64,000 nucleotides of DNA. Origin: Bombyx mori (Eukaryota > Arthropoda > Insecta > Lepidoptera > Bombycidae). The DNA is taken from contig NC_085108.1 in the NCBI RefSeq assembly GCF_030269925.1, forward strand, positions 1,674,001-1,738,000. The letters run 5' to 3'. Positions 1 to 10,226 of this stretch are shown here, in pieces (within the stretch, counting starts at the first letter, position 1; the number at the start of each line of letters is the position of its first letter). The position numbers and the translations under genes are program-made. The notes under the pieces are model-generated. The model saw nothing but the letters and a program-made list of their open reading frames with translations, was not told where the DNA came from and made no database searches.

Positions 1-84
1 CAGATCATTCTGACCACTCTACCAAAGCCTTAGACCAGTTCTCCAATCTTTAGGTAATTGGGAGTATCTATGCGGAATACTCAC

Positions 85-165
85 TGCTTTCCGTTTTGCT
101 TGACGATGGCTCCCAAGACCGGCTCTGGTGCCTTCCCTTCTTCATAACGAGTGATGTTCAGCACG
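85..165 (-). CDS. ZP-domain protein gene, exon 5 (partial gene, continues left)
   Basis: This is an internal coding exon of a zona pellucida (ZP) domain protein, read right to left. The acceptor CAG ends at 166 and the donor GTGAGT begins at 84. The exon takes up two bases left by exon 4 and leaves two. It encodes 26 full codons including APEPVLGAIVKQNGK, which resembles the start of the ZP-C half in insect ZP proteins, where an ER(A)PEPVLGV-like stretch precedes the remaining cysteines and the furin site. Those later parts, and any transmembrane anchor, must lie left of base 1. ZP proteins polymerise in apical extracellular matrix such as cuticle. The family call is by eye; which insect ZP gene this is cannot be told. 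Confidence 0.8.
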
Positions 166-257
166 CTGAAACGACAAAAGCGTTATTTTATGTTAGTGTT
201 CCACTTTGGGGATCTGGAGAAGATATTGGTGCGAAATTCGGTCCATGAAATACTCAC

Positions 258-406
258 TTGGGCTCGTCGAAGTCGAAAGGGAATGCTCTGGAGTCCCTCT
301 TCGTTAGATTGTGGTGCTTCCCGCTTAAGACGCAGCGGACGGAGATAGCCTCGCGGTTCCCGTTCAGACCTTCAATCAATATGTTGTGGTAGAACGTTCG
401 ACTGCC
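258..406 (-). CDS. ZP-domain protein gene, exon 4
   Basis: This internal coding exon is bounded by the acceptor TTTTTCCAG ending at 407 and the donor GTGAGT at 257. It is 149 bases, enters in phase 0 and leaves two bases, matching its neighbours. It encodes 49 codons containing SRTFYHNILIEGLNG and ISVRCVLSGKHHNLTKR. The FYHNI-type strand followed by VRC is typical of the end of the ZP-N half, where the last conserved cysteine sits, and an N-glycosylation sequon NLT follows. A plus-strand open frame over the same bases (151..348) is a shadow: it ignores the splice sites and resembles nothing. Confidence 0.85.
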
Positions 407-663
407 CTGGAAAAAGTAGATTAGGTTAGGAAAGACGTGAGCCTTTTGACTGTTTTGTGGATATAAATAAATAAAGCCTTATATTTCTTGAAGGTAGGTG
501 TCTTATAAAACCAAAATTGTATCTATATGATTAACAATTATGTTTGTTGGATAGTATTAGGTACTAGGTAATCCACTGCCAAGTAGGTAATCTTTCCACT
601 TGTATGAATCCCTCCTCTGATAAACGCCTCCTCCAATGCCTATTTTCTCAAAATTGGGTAATT
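407..663 (-). other. ZP gene intron sequence
   Basis: AT-rich intron between exons 3 and 4. No other feature is seen before the MITE-like element that starts near 664. Confidence 0.6.
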
Positions 664-1035
664 TTATTGGAACGAAGTTCCTTATCGCGCGTTGTGAAAG
701 GGGGCTAGACGGAAAAAATTCTTACGAAAAGTTGTCACGACACTTTTTGCTATAAATTCTTACGAAAAGTTGTCACGACACTTTTTAGATCCGTCATTCT
801 GACCAATCAACGTGTAGGCGCTTATCGCGTGACATTGCTCGTATCCGATTGGTCCGCGTAATGAGTACAGTTTCTCGAGATAGCGTTTCAACAATAGTAA
901 TTAGTTCATAGTATTGTTTTTTTTCTTCTTCATAAGGCCGTAATTTATTATTATAACTTAAAAAAAAATTACAATTCCTTCACTAATTAATCGAAATGAA
1001 CTTCGTTCCATCCGGGTGTCCCTTGACACCTCTGA
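664..1035. mobile_element. MITE-like element with GGAACGAAGTTCC ends, copy 1
   Basis: The left end carries GGAACGAAGTTCCTTA (669-684). The right end carries AACTTCGTTCC (999-1009), then CCGGGTGTCCCTTGACACC. The same end pairs bound copies at 47251-47635 and 61988-62396, but the interior here differs. Inside, a 33-base unit, ATTCTTACGAAAAGTTGTC plus CACGACACTTTTT, is repeated in tandem (718-788). No coding capacity. Confidence 0.55.
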
Positions 1036-1560
1036 AGTTTTTTTAACCCATTTTGTAGTTTCTACTTTCATATTTATATAAACAAGGTTAAAAATTCTGT
1101 TTTTAATGGTTGAATCGGTTAAAGATCTGCCCAACCTTTGATAAGTGATTATGGGATCAGATAGACTTCGACGACGAATGTCCACCACTTATCCTTAGAC
1201 ATGTATTCTCAGTTTCTATTAGTCCAACGGTTGCTTCAACCTTCAAACTAAAACGCATGACTAACAAGAAGCTAGCAGTGATTACGAAAGTGACAGTTTT
1301 TTTGGCGGCTTTGGTTTTTATCATACGATGTCATATGTCATCGTGGAAGTCATTCGTGAGCACGGGGTAGGGTCTCACAGATCAAGACTCTTGGTAGATA
1401 AATCTAGATATTTTGAATCTTTATTTCAATGGTCCCGTTCCAGCTCTAGATGTAGAGATAGCAGTATAACCTTGAAATCTACTTATCCGATTTCTCGACA
1501 TCCCCTTTTCCGATTGACCAGTAAGACTAATCCTTATTAAGCCGGAATAAAGGTACTTAC
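1036..1560. other. Intron sequence, no feature
   Basis: Sequence between ZP exon 3 and the MITE. Around 1225-1345 there are faint Bm1-like words (caaactaaaacgcatgac, tatcatacgatgt, gtggaagtcattcgtgagca), which suggests a very old, strongly diverged Bm1 copy. Nothing else is recognisable. Confidence 0.4.
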
Positions 1561-1667
1561 TGATATCTTATTAAGCACCCGGGTGACACCACATTTATGT
1601 GGGTCCTGTAGATCTAATATGAACGTGGCAACCTTCCCGTTGAATTCAGGCCGGCACGGCTTGTAAT
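1561..1667 (-). CDS. ZP-domain protein gene, exon 3
   Basis: This internal exon has the acceptor ATATTTCAG ending at 1668 and the consensus donor GTAAGT at 1560. It is 107 bases: two bases complete a codon begun in exon 2, then 35 codons, ending in phase 0. It encodes YKPCRPEFNGK, FILDLQDPHKCGVTRV and NKIS. The pattern C-x-P-x-F ... L-D-L ... K-C-G-V-T-R-V is characteristic of the middle of the ZP-N domain of insect ZP proteins, and supplies the second and third cysteines of the usual four. Its phases match exon 2 (one base) and exon 4 (zero). Confidence 0.85.
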
Positions 1668-1788
1668 CTGAAATATGGTAATAACAAAACTTGTATACAC
1701 AAAAACCGAATATCTTTATACGACAGGCTAATTAATGTTCAGTCAATAGCATCTGTATCTTTGTGGCCATTTTATCTTTTGGGCCTTT

Positions 1789-2214
1789 TCTTTTTATTGC
1801 ATATATGGGTGGACGATCTCACAGCCCAACTCGTGTTAAGTGGTTACTGGAGCCCATAGACATCCACAACGTAAATGCCGCCACCCACCTTGAGATATGA
1901 GTTCTAAGGTCTCAGTATAGTTACAACGGCTGCCCCACCCTTCAAACCGAAACGCATTACTGCTTCACGGCAGAAATAGGCAGGGTGGCGGTTCTTACCC
2001 GTGCGGACTCACAAGAGGTCCTACCACCAGTAATTACGCAAATTATAATTTTGCGGGTTTGGTTTTTATTACACGATGTTATTCCTTCACCGTGGAAGTC
2101 AATCATGAACATTTGTTGAGTACGTATTTCATTAGAGAAATTTGTACTCGCCTAGGATTCCAACACCGCTGCATTACTCAACATGAATGCACCGGACGTC
2201 TTATCCTTTAGGCC
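1789..2214 (-). mobile_element. Bm1 SINE, near full length
   Basis: Reverse-oriented Bm1: the 3' A-tail appears as tttttattgc at 1791, and the tRNA-like 5' head (ggacgtcttatcctttaggcc) ends at 2214. The pol III B-box region near 2150-2165 is damaged. The 5' head abuts a plus-strand LINE fragment without spacer. Confidence 0.85.
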
Positions 2215-3379
2215 CACGTCACAGCCGGAGTCCCGCAAGGCTCCGCCCTCTCCCCGTTACTATTCAGTTTGTATATCAACGATATACCCCGGTCTCCGGA
2301 GACCCATCTGGCGCTCTTCGCCGATGACACCGCCATCTACTACTCGTGTAGGAAGAAGGCGTTGCTTCATCGACGACTTCAGACCGCAGCTACCACCATG
2401 GGACAGTGGTTCCGGAAGTGGCGCATCGACATTAACCCCACGAAAAGCACAGCGGTGCTCTTCAAAAGGGGTCGCCCTCCGAACACCACGCTGAGCATCC
2501 CTCTCCCGACTAGGCGCGTCAACACCCCCGCCCCCGCCGTTCGCCCAATCACGATGTTCGACCAGCCCATACCGTGGGCCCCGAAGGTCAAATATTTAGG
2601 CGTCACCCTCGACAGTAGGATGACATTCCGCCCCCACATTAAGTCGGTACGCGATCGTGCCGCCTTCATCCTAGGACGTCTCTACCCGATGATATGTAGG
2701 CGAAGTAAAATGTCCCTTAGAAATAAGGTGACACTCTACAAAACTTGCATACGCCCCGTCATGACCTATGCAAGTGTAGTGTTCGCTCACGCGGCCCGCA
2801 TACACTTAAAATCCTTTCAAATTATTCAATCCCGTTTTTGCAGGATAGCCGTCGGAGCCCCGTGGTTCGTCAGGAACGTCGACCTCCATGACGACCTGGA
2901 CTTAGAGTCCATCAGTAAGTATCTGCAGTCGGCGTCCATGCGCCACTTCGATAAAGCGGCACGACACGAGAACCCTCTCATCGTGGCCGCCGGTAACTAC
3001 ATTCCCGATCCTGCGGACAGAATGGAAAGCAGTCGACGTCGCCCAAAACACGTCATCTCGGATCCTCCCGATCCACTAACGGTGCTTTTAGGTACTTCAA
3101 GCACCGGTCACCGTTCTCGTCGAACCCGTCGCTTGCGACGAAGGGCTCGACGAGTAAATTAACTCTCAGACACAGCCCACTGAGTTTCTCGCCGGATCTT
3201 CTCAGTGGGTCGCGTTTCCGATCCGGTGGTAGATTCTGCGAAGCACGACTCTTGCTAGGGTTCGTGTTAGCAACATCGTCAGGTTTGAGCCCCGTGAGCT
3301 CACCTACTGAAGTTAGGGTTACGCTGACATAGCCGCTAGGGCTATCAGCTTAGGTAGGAAAAAAAAAAAAAAAAAAAAT
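2215..3379 (+). mobile_element. BMC1-like LINE (Jockey-type), 5'-truncated
   Basis: The element holds the second half of a reverse transcriptase, a 3' UTR beginning CACTGAGTTTCTCGCCGG, and a terminal aggtaggaaa followed by about 20 A. It starts mid-gene, as expected for incomplete target-primed reverse transcription. Many other copies in this window share only the 3' UTR. The name BMC1 is recalled, not checked. Confidence 0.8.
2218..3162 (+). pseudogene. Reverse transcriptase C-terminal part (Jockey-type LINE ORF2 fragment)
   Basis: This is an open frame of 314 codons without its own start. It begins VTAGVPQGSALSPLLFSLY, reverse transcriptase block 4, and continues with the catalytic box FADDTAIY and then KYLGVTLDSRM, blocks 5-7 of LINE reverse transcriptases. 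The rest is the thumb/connector region, ending in a very basic tail with RRTRRLRRRARRVN before TAA. The N-terminal endonuclease and the first palm motifs are missing, so it cannot work. It has no internal stop, which suggests a fairly recent insertion. It lies in the 34-kb intron system of the ZP gene in opposite orientation to that gene. Confidence 0.85.
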
Positions 3380-3777
3380 CCTTTAGGCCACGACGACTTC
3401 AAGACAAGACAATGAGCTACATGTCATCAACATGTGTGTGTGGGGCATAGATCTATATTCTATAATGTTACGTAAATAATGTTTGAAACGTTCTTTGGTT
3501 AATTAGCTACTAGTTCAAACTACATTGGATTTTTTTTAAGTCGTAGGGTTGCCAAAATACACATATTTTCCATATTTTTTTATTTTTTTAACCGTGGACC
3601 AACAAAAATAGATATTCTTTCAAATTTATCTTTGTAAAACATTACCAAATAGTTTGCCCTAGTTACAAAATGGCAATTTAGATATCTCCGTTACACGGCA
3701 TAGTCATCTTAGTTGGTGATTGAATTGTAGTTAGATTAAATTGAATTCTCATATAATTTCACATGTATTTTTGGCGT
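3380..3777. other. Intron sequence, no feature
   Basis: AT-rich sequence between the LINE and exon 2 of the ZP gene; no repeat or coding signal recognised. Confidence 0.5.
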
Positions 3778-3882
3778 GTGCGTTAGCCCGCTGAGTTTCT
3801 CACCAACTTCGAGAGATGAGGTAGTAATCTCTCGCGACTGAACTAGGTAGGGCATTGCTACCTACCTGCCGGCTATTGTAAA
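3778..3882 (+). mobile_element. BMC1-like LINE 3' end, degenerate
   Basis: Shows gcccgctgagtttctcacc, then diverges, ending with tacctacctgcc. An old, internally deleted copy. Confidence 0.5.
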
Positions 3883-3901
3883 AAAATTGTATGTCATTTA
3901 C

Positions 3902-3997
3902 CTTTAATTTGGTCCAAATAAGCCACCTGACGGTCACCGTCCATCGGTATGGTGACCTTCATCAGTTCGGGAGTGCATTCTATTACCGCTTCGGAGC
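3902..3997 (-). CDS. ZP-domain protein gene, exon 2
   Basis: This small internal exon was found from its splice frame: a long pyrimidine tract and CGCAG end at 3998, and the donor GTAAAT begins at 3901. It is 96 bases: two bases complete a codon begun by exon 1, then 31 codons, then one base. It encodes SEAVIECTPELMKVTIPM and then RQVAYLDQIK. The V-I-x-C ... M-K-V-T-I pattern is the first beta strand and first cysteine of a ZP-N domain. The one-base overhang pairs with exon 3 to give K-D-Y-K-P-C. The first exon with matching phase and a signal peptide is at 38337. Confidence 0.85.
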
Positions 3998-4051
3998 CTG
4001 CGAAAAAAAAAAAAATAATTATATATTTTTGGAACATTTGCATTCCATGGG

Positions 4052-4235
4052 TGAGCCAATCCAACTAATATTATAAACGTAAAAGTTTGTAAGAATGTAT
4101 GTTTGTTAGTCTTTCACGCAAAAACTACTGGATGGATTTTAATGAAACTTTACAATAACATAGCTGCCACATCAGAATAACACATAGGCTATAATTTATA
4201 AAGATATAGTGTGAATTAGCCAAAATAATAAGTGT
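4052..4235. repeat. Dispersed repeat, Helitron-like or SINE-like
   Basis: Reads aatattataaacg, then actactggatggattttaatg, then cacataggctataattt. These words are common to several short moth repeats. Termini not resolved. Confidence 0.4.
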
Positions 4236-4379
4236 CAAGTAAGAAGGAAAAAAGTGCAATCTGCGAGTTATTTTGTCATGCAAAAACCGTACATAATGTA
4301 AAATGGAAATTTTTGTCTTAAATAGTCTGACAAAAAAGCCTGTGACGTTGCCTATGTTTTATTTGTAAGCCAGTATCGC

Positions 4380-4465
4380 CAAAATAGTGAACCGTCTACC
4401 ACCGGATCGGAAACGCGACCCACTGCGAATATCCCGCGAGTAACTCAGTGGGACATTTTCGGATG
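4380..4465 (-). mobile_element. BMC1-like LINE 3' UTR fragment
   Basis: Reverse complement of the 3' UTR block (ctaccaccggatcggaaacg, cgacccactg). No A-tail. Confidence 0.6.
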
Positions 4466-4689
4466 TTGCTATGGGGGCATATAAGAACAATATTACTAGA
4501 GCAGTGGAGCTACCAATTTTGTTGTCCAATAGCTGATAATGATGATGATACGGAACATCATAGCATCTCATCACTATTAAAATAATTACGCGAATATATT
4601 AAAAAGGTACCGTATTCTGTGGAAGTCATCTTAAGATCACCTAACATTTGGGGTCTGTGCGAAAGATAACCAATTACATACGGTAGGGC

Positions 4690-5210
4690 TCGACTTTTTT
4701 TTTTGGTCAGGATGAAATCGCCGGACTTCCGCCCTCCCCTGGGGATGGAGGGCGGGGCATGTCGGAGTCGAACCGATTAAAACCACCTGTCGCTCAACAA
4801 CCCACGTCCGAACCTCGGACGAGACAGAACCCATGAAAAGGCAAAGGGGGGAAAGTGAAGCGCTTAGTGCGGAGCACATCTCTCCCATCACCCTCCCCCT
4901 TGGGACGCCGGACCAGCGGTCGTCGGCGCCACGACCAGCAGCCCTGTCGGTTGGCAGGCTATCCGGAGCCCGCCAAGATGGCGCCGGTTAGAATGGGTTA
5001 TCCTACGGAATACCCCGCTGGGTCAGAACCAGCGTGGGTCGAGGATAGCCGGCCTTCCATCACCCGGATGCTCTTGCGTAAAACGCGTGCAGAGCAGCTT
5101 GCACGTCGTCTTCTTAGGCCCCCTTCGCCGGTCCCCAGACTGACATATGAAGGGGACCCGAAACACTTAGAGGGCCCAGGGCTTGGGCGAGATCCGCCTC
5201 CCTGACATAG
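4690..5210 (+). repeat. GC-rich repeat-like segment with a 116-codon open frame
   Basis: The composition is sharply GC-rich against an AT-rich background. After T9 it has ccgccctcccctggggatgg, and from 4855 to 5205 there is an open frame rich in Arg and Pro that ends TAA... no, TGA at 5203-5205. The frame contains QPCRLAGYPEPAK and WVEDSRPSITRM. I do not recognise it. It ends abruptly at a Bm1 fragment. It is probably a piece of a GC-rich retroelement, but it could be a non-coding GC-rich repeat. Confidence 0.4.
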
Positions 5211-5292
5211 ACATCTACCACGTAAATGCCGCCACCCACCTTGAGATATGGGTTCTAAGGTCTTCGTATAGTTACAACCATATAACCGGTAT
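5209..5292 (-). mobile_element. Bm1 SINE internal fragment
   Basis: Matches the Bm1 segment catagacatctac...aatgccgccacccaccttgag. Both ends are missing. Confidence 0.7.
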
Positions 5293-5335
5293 AGTTAAAA
5301 CATAAAAGTTAGAAACGCATTATTGCTTTACACAC

Positions 5336-5364
5336 TTGATTTGATTTGATTTGATTTGATTTGA
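5336..5364. repeat. (TTGAT)n microsatellite
   Basis: About five tandem TTGAT units. Confidence 0.9.
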
Positions 5365-5594
5365 CTTGGGGTATGAATGTGACATAACAATGACTCATAC
5401 CGCGGAGGTCAAACGAACAAGTCGCACGGGTCTTGGAACATTATAATGGATATGACCAAACGAAGTTTTGTGTTTAAAATAATACCTATTTTAGTCCGCA
5501 TCACCGAATTATGGCCCGCATCCAATATGGCTTCGTCAAGCTATAATGTCGTTATTGCACAGAAATTGTCGATTGTTTTATTTCAAATTTGAAC

Positions 5595-5878
5595 ACAAGA
5601 TAAGCGCAGGAAATACACACACAAGGTTAGCGTGGTATAGACATGTGATACGTAGAGAGAAGATGCATGAGATTAGGAGATGTATGGAAATGCTACTACA
5701 AGGTAGAGGGGAAGAGGTCGACTGAAGAAGACATGGATGGAGTGTCTGAATGACGATATGAGAGAGAGAGGAGTGAGTGTTGAGCTGACGGCTGATAGAA
5801 GAGATAGGAAGAGAAAAATTAGCTGTTCCGACCCCACCTAGTGGGATAAGATGGAGAAAAAGAAGAAAATAAGCGCAG
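5595..5878 (+). pseudogene. Decayed LINE C-terminal fragment
   Basis: Translates in plus frames to WYRHVIRREKMHEIRR ... LQGRGEEVD, then RERGVSVELTADRRDRK and SCSDPT, with several stops. It resembles the GHV-R-x(n)-GRGRP...CADP tail of non-LTR elements also seen at 13300-13595. Confidence 0.55.
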
Positions 5879-6219
5879 GAAACGTTATAGAAGCAAGCCG
5901 AATTATTCTGTGGTTTATTAGTCTGTGGTTTATTCAAACCCCTGTCGTTTAGATTCATAGTGACTACGCGAAATACCATTGAACAGTAAGGTTCGAAAAG
6001 CTAACTGGTCCTAGATATTGCAACATAAGGAATCAGGAACTAGCAATTTCACGTATTCTATTATCCTGTTGACATCGGTCAGGACATTAGACAGATGCGC
6101 ACAAAAAGGGCCTTATGTCATGTGCTCCCACACCATTTACGGTGCCATGTTTGTAGCAACTGATGGTGTATATATCGATGGCAGGACATAATAAGAAAAT
6201 GAAATCCTCTCGAAACATG
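5879..6219. other. No feature recognised
   Basis: Unique-looking intron sequence. It has a small direct duplication, gtggtttattagtctgtggtttatt, near 5910-5935. Confidence 0.5.
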
Positions 6220-6745
6220 TTTTTTTTATTGCCTTTGTAGGCAGACGAGCATGCGGCCTACCTGATGGTGAGTGGTTAACGTCGCCCATGGACTTTGGCA
6301 ATGTCAGGGACAGAGCCAAGCCACTGCTTACCGCTTAATACTCTCCATAAGCCTCTTTTGAAGAAGGACATGTCATGGAACTCGGGAAACACCGTGGAGG
6401 GGAGCTTATTCCATAGCCGGATGGTACGTGGCAAAAAAGACCTCTGGAAACGCACTGTCGATGAACGCAGCGGTTCCAGATAATATGGATTAACTCTGCT
6501 CCGATGGCGGGAGGTGCGATGATAAAAAGGAGATGAAGGGATCATCTCAAGCAATTCCTCAGAGCACTCCCCATGGAACATACGGTACAAAATAAAGAGG
6601 GAACCGAAGGCCCTCCGCAGACCCAGAGGCTCCAAGCGATCCGTAAGAAATGGTCATGACCCCCAGCAGCGAGGAAACGACGCGAGGAGAAGGAGGAGTT
6701 TGCAGCAAAAACCTCTGAATACACGGAAGTCTAATAAAGGACAAT
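6220..6745 (-). mobile_element. CR1/Jockey-type LINE 3' end with ORF2 C-terminus
   Basis: Reverse-oriented LINE tail. An open frame at 6635..6276 ends the reverse transcriptase ORF with FHGECSEELLEMIPSS, FLPRTIRLWNKLPSTVF, FKRGLWRVLSG and VHGRR. It is followed by a short 3' UTR (gatggtgagtgg, gcctttgtaggcagacgagc) and a T-tract at 6220-6228 that is its A-tail. The upstream part (6636-6745) is frame-broken. Ten other pieces of this family occur in the window. Confidence 0.8.
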
Positions 6746-6847
6746 AGGGCAATAGACAGTAACTATAATAATTTAACATATCAAATCTTTGTGACCAGAG
6801 ACCGGAGACCAGTATTCATCGCGGCGAGTGTGACGGCTCTTGACATG

Positions 6848-7114
6848 TTAATGAAACTGACCTCTCAACACAGGAATGTATTGTGCAATCTCTGAAGATC
6901 TCAGTAAAATCTTGGCAGTAAAATATCCGAGTGTCCGCATTTCTATGTATTCCCGGCCTATCGGTCCTACGTCCAGTATTGTTTGTTGACGCTTGGCGTA
7001 ACACCAGAAGATTTGGCGATTTCTTAAGGTATAGCGACAGTCGTATTGCTGTCCCGGTTCGACAAATGCCTTTTGTTGCCAAACCCCAAAAATTGATATC
7101 CAAACTACTGGAAT
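6848..7114 (-). other. Cryptic open frame, possible exon or decayed gene
   Basis: An 88-codon minus-strand frame without an ATG at its start runs between stops at 7117 and 6848. It contains FVEPGQQYDCRYTLRNRQ, IFWCYAKRQQTILDVGPIG and AKILLRSSEIAQYIPVLRG. A possible acceptor (CAACAAAAG near 7076) and donor (GAGAG followed by GTCAGT near 6860) exist. It sits in the ZP intron on the same strand, but it is not needed for ZP phase. I do not recognise a family. Other frames here are also partly open, so it may be chance or an old element. Confidence 0.3.
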
Positions 7115-7117
7115 CTA

Positions 7118-7527
7118 TTGTATGTTCTAGAAAATTCTAAGCATAGTTAAAACGACGATAGGCGATATGAGAGACAAACGAACCACTTCAGCAAAACGGA
7201 AAAAACTGTGAACTGAAATAGCAAAGTCTACCTTAATTATCGTAATAATTAAGTTGCAACTCATTTAGTTTTTTGATTGGAAGAGTTTTTATTTATCATG
7301 AGACACAATTAGAAAACTCTATTCATAGTTGAGACTACGCTTATGGAATCAAAAGCAAATGGATCATTTATAATGAGACGTATTCACAATTTTGGTAGGT
7401 TGATAATTGACCACTATACGACGGCAATGACGAAGGTTCCTATAACATAAGACCCGCCGAGATATACAATGCAATGCAATATTTATTGCCGGGTACTGTA
7501 CGTTTTAACTATGAGAGCGCAAAACCT
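7118..7527. other. No feature recognised
   Basis: AT-rich intron sequence, no repeat recognised. Confidence 0.5.
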
Positions 7528-7925
7528 ATGAAGTCATCGTGGCCTAAAGGATAACACGTCCGGTGCATTCGTATCTAGCGATGCACCGGTGTTCGAATCC
7601 CGCAGGCGGGTACCAATTTTTCTAATGAAATACATACTTGACAAATGTTCACGATTGACTTCCACGGTGAAGGAATAACATCGTGTAATAAAAATGAAAC
7701 CCGCAAAATTATAATTTGCGTAATCACTGGTGGTAGGACCTTTTGTGAGTCCGCACGGGTAAGTACCACCGTCCTGCCTATTTCTACCGTGAAGCAGTAA
7801 TGCGTTTCGGTTTGAAGGGTGGGGCAGCCGTTGCAACTATACTGAGACTTTATAACTTATATCTCAAGATGGGTGGTGCATTTATGTTGTAAATGTGTAT
7901 GGGTTTCAGTTACCACTTAACACCA
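7528..7925 (+). mobile_element. Bm1 SINE, near full length
   Basis: Starts with the tRNA-like head (gtggcctaaaggataacacg as box A, ggtgttcgaatcccgc as box B) and continues through the whole Bm1 body to cagttaccacttaacacc. The last approximately 40 bases and the A-tail are missing. Confidence 0.9.
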
Positions 7926-8337
7926 GCCTTGAAAATGTTTAAATCGCTTCGGACCTCAGTAAAACGCTTTCAGCTCACAGCTTACAATTTATAAGCTAAG
8001 TAAACAGTTATTCTAAGCTCGCAAAGTAACCGCCGATAACTCTATAGTAATTTATGTTCATAGTACCATCGGCCTATGGCCATATTATAATTGAATGAGC
8101 ATTATCAATAAGCTTTCGACTTTGGAATTGAAAAGCTTCAACGCGCTTTCTATAGAATTGAATGTGCGAATGTAATGGAATCTTTCAATTAAAATTTCAA
8201 TCATTTCTAATTGCCGCCTTCATAAGATTCGATGATGGTGTGTTAGTCTAATGATTAATGAACTAACGTAAGAATTTTCTTGTAAAACATGAGAAATTTT
8301 AATTATATACTGTTAAGTGCTAACTACAGGTGATTGG
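7926..8337. other. No feature recognised
   Basis: AT-rich intron sequence. Confidence 0.5.
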
Positions 8338-8925
8338 TTTTTTTTTATTGCTTAGATAGGTGGACGAACTCACAGTCCACCTGGTGTTAAGTGGTAACTG
8401 AAACCCATAGACATCTACAAGATAAATGCGCCACCCAACTTGAGATATAAGTTATATGGTCTCAGTATAGCTGCAACTGCTGCCCCGACCTTCAAACCGA
8501 AACGCATTACTGCTTCACAGTAGAAATAGGCAGAATGGTGGTACCTACCCGCGCGGACTCATAAGAAGTCCTATCACCAGTAATTACGCAAATTATAATT
8601 TTGCGGGTTTGATTTTTATTACACCATGTTTTTTTTACTTTTATTGCTTAGATGCGTTGACGAGCTTACAGCCCACCTGGTGTAAAGTGGTTACTAGAGC
8701 CCATGGACATCTACAACGTAAATGCGCTACCCACCTTGAGATATAAGTTCTAAGATCTCAGTATAGTTACATATGTTATTCCTTCACCGTGAAAGTCAAT
8801 CGTGAACATTTGTTAAGTACGTGTTTCATTAGAAAAATTGGCACCCGCCTGCGGGATTCGAACACCGGTGCATCGCGTCATACGAATGCATCGGACGTCT
8901 TATCCTTTAGGCCACGACGACTTCA
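8338..8925 (-). mobile_element. Bm1 SINE interrupted by a second Bm1
   Basis: The outer copy runs from tttttttattgcttagatagg to the head at cgacgacttc (8925). It is split at 8628/8771 inside the word acaccatg...atgttattcc. Both parts together make a full-length element. Confidence 0.85.
8629..8770 (-). mobile_element. Bm1 SINE, 5'-truncated, nested
   Basis: This has the 3' portion only, from the A-tail (as T8) to gtctcagtatagttac-like sequence. It sits inside the outer Bm1 in the same orientation. Confidence 0.8.
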
Positions 8926-9039
8926 CCTCAAATTCTTAATTCGGGGCGAATGTATTACGTTGCATTTCTTCGAGATAAAGTTTTGCTTGTATCACCAAAT
9001 CCTCTATTCTTAAACGATTTTCAATAATGCGGAAGAGAA

Positions 9040-9198
9040 GTTTTTTTTTATTGCTTAGATGGATGGACGAGCTCACAGCCCACCTAATGTTAAGTGGAGC
9101 CCATAGACATCTACAACGTAAATGCACCACCCACCTCGAGATATAAGTTCTAAGGTCTCAGTATAGTTACAACGGCTGCCCCGCCCTTCAAACCGAGT
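9040..9198 (-). mobile_element. Bm1 SINE, 5'-truncated
   Basis: Runs from T10 and attgcttagatggatggacg to ccgcccttcaaaccgag. Confidence 0.85.
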
Positions 9199-9330
9199 GC
9201 ATCATTGTTGCGTCAATTGTGTATCGTTGGCAACAGGTGCAATCATTTATGTACTCCGCGCAATGGAATGCGAGTTTGATACTGTAGTCTAATATTAATT
9301 TGATCGTTATTTATTTTATTTATTTATTAA

Positions 9331-9730
9331 GCTATTGCATAGCTTCTATCGCGGGCCTTGAGCGCGGCGACTAAATCAAGAAATTCCGTAACGAAGATAA
9401 CCTGACACCCCCACTACGCCTACTGTGTAGCTCGCGTTCAACACATTCACACGTTGCGCTGGTGTAGTGTTTGTGAATAAGCGCGCGGCGTGATGTCGCA
9501 CTGCATGAGCATCATGAAAAGTCTGCCCATCTCTCTCTCACGCGATCTAGCTTGTGAGTGTGAAGGGGACAGTTAATGTTTTGCTTTTGTTAATGTTTAT
9601 AAATATAGCGTGGTCTTATTTTTATTATTGTTTTAATATTAAATTATTATTGTCTAATTGTAATTGCATAAGTTGGTAAAAAATGCTTTGCAATAGCTCT
9701 ACCGCGGCAGTCCCCGAGTGCCACACGTCT
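9331..9730. repeat. Possible mobile element with similar end words
   Basis: Left part attgcatagcttctatcgcg and right part ttgcaatagctctaccgcgg are similar in direct orientation and about 350 bases apart. The middle is CpG-rich (gcgcgcggcgtgatgtcgc). Family not known. Confidence 0.3.
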
Positions 9731-9940
9731 TTTTTTTTTACTTAATATATTTTGTACACACAGCTGTTAGAAGAAACACGACAATAAGGATACAGAGTAC
9801 AAGGGCACTACTTATTTCATGTTGAAATCTCTTCCAGTAGGCCCGCAGAAGGAAAGAAGAATTAGGAACATAAACCTAGTGCATACAGTAAACATTACAT
9901 ATAATAATATATACATATTACAAACGATGTTTTATGACAA

Positions 9941-10226
9941 CTAGATGATGACCGGGCTTTGCTCGTTTTTTTTGGACATCGCCATCTTGTTGTGTTTTTA
10001 AAGCGGTTAGTTGCCCTCAATTAAGAAAAATAGTATTATTATTCGCCAATAGATGTCGGGAAGAGTTGATTATTGAAAACACGAATAAAACAACATTTTC
10101 TGAAAATAAATCGTAGCTAGATCGATTTATCGCCCCCGAAATCCCCTGTATACTAAATTTTATGAAAACCGTTTCCGAGATTTAGATTATATATATATAT
10201 TAATATACAAGAATTGCTCGTTTAAA
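9941..10226 (-). mobile_element. Helitron-like element, family H
   Basis: Begins CTAGATGATGACCGGGCTT, so its 3' end on the minus strand would be CTAG. A second copy at 34956-35690 is interrupted by a Lep1 Helitron. This copy shows the uninterrupted site. Confidence 0.55.

Noticed and set aside
151..348. 65-residue plus-strand frame
   Set aside because: Shadow of ZP exons 4 and 5 on the other strand.
6931..7140. 69-residue plus-strand frame
   Set aside because: Overlaps the longer minus frame; neither has support, and the plus one has no splice logic.
7534..7620. tRNA gene from box A and box B
   Set aside because: It is the head of a Bm1 SINE; the same head recurs throughout the window and no cloverleaf forms.
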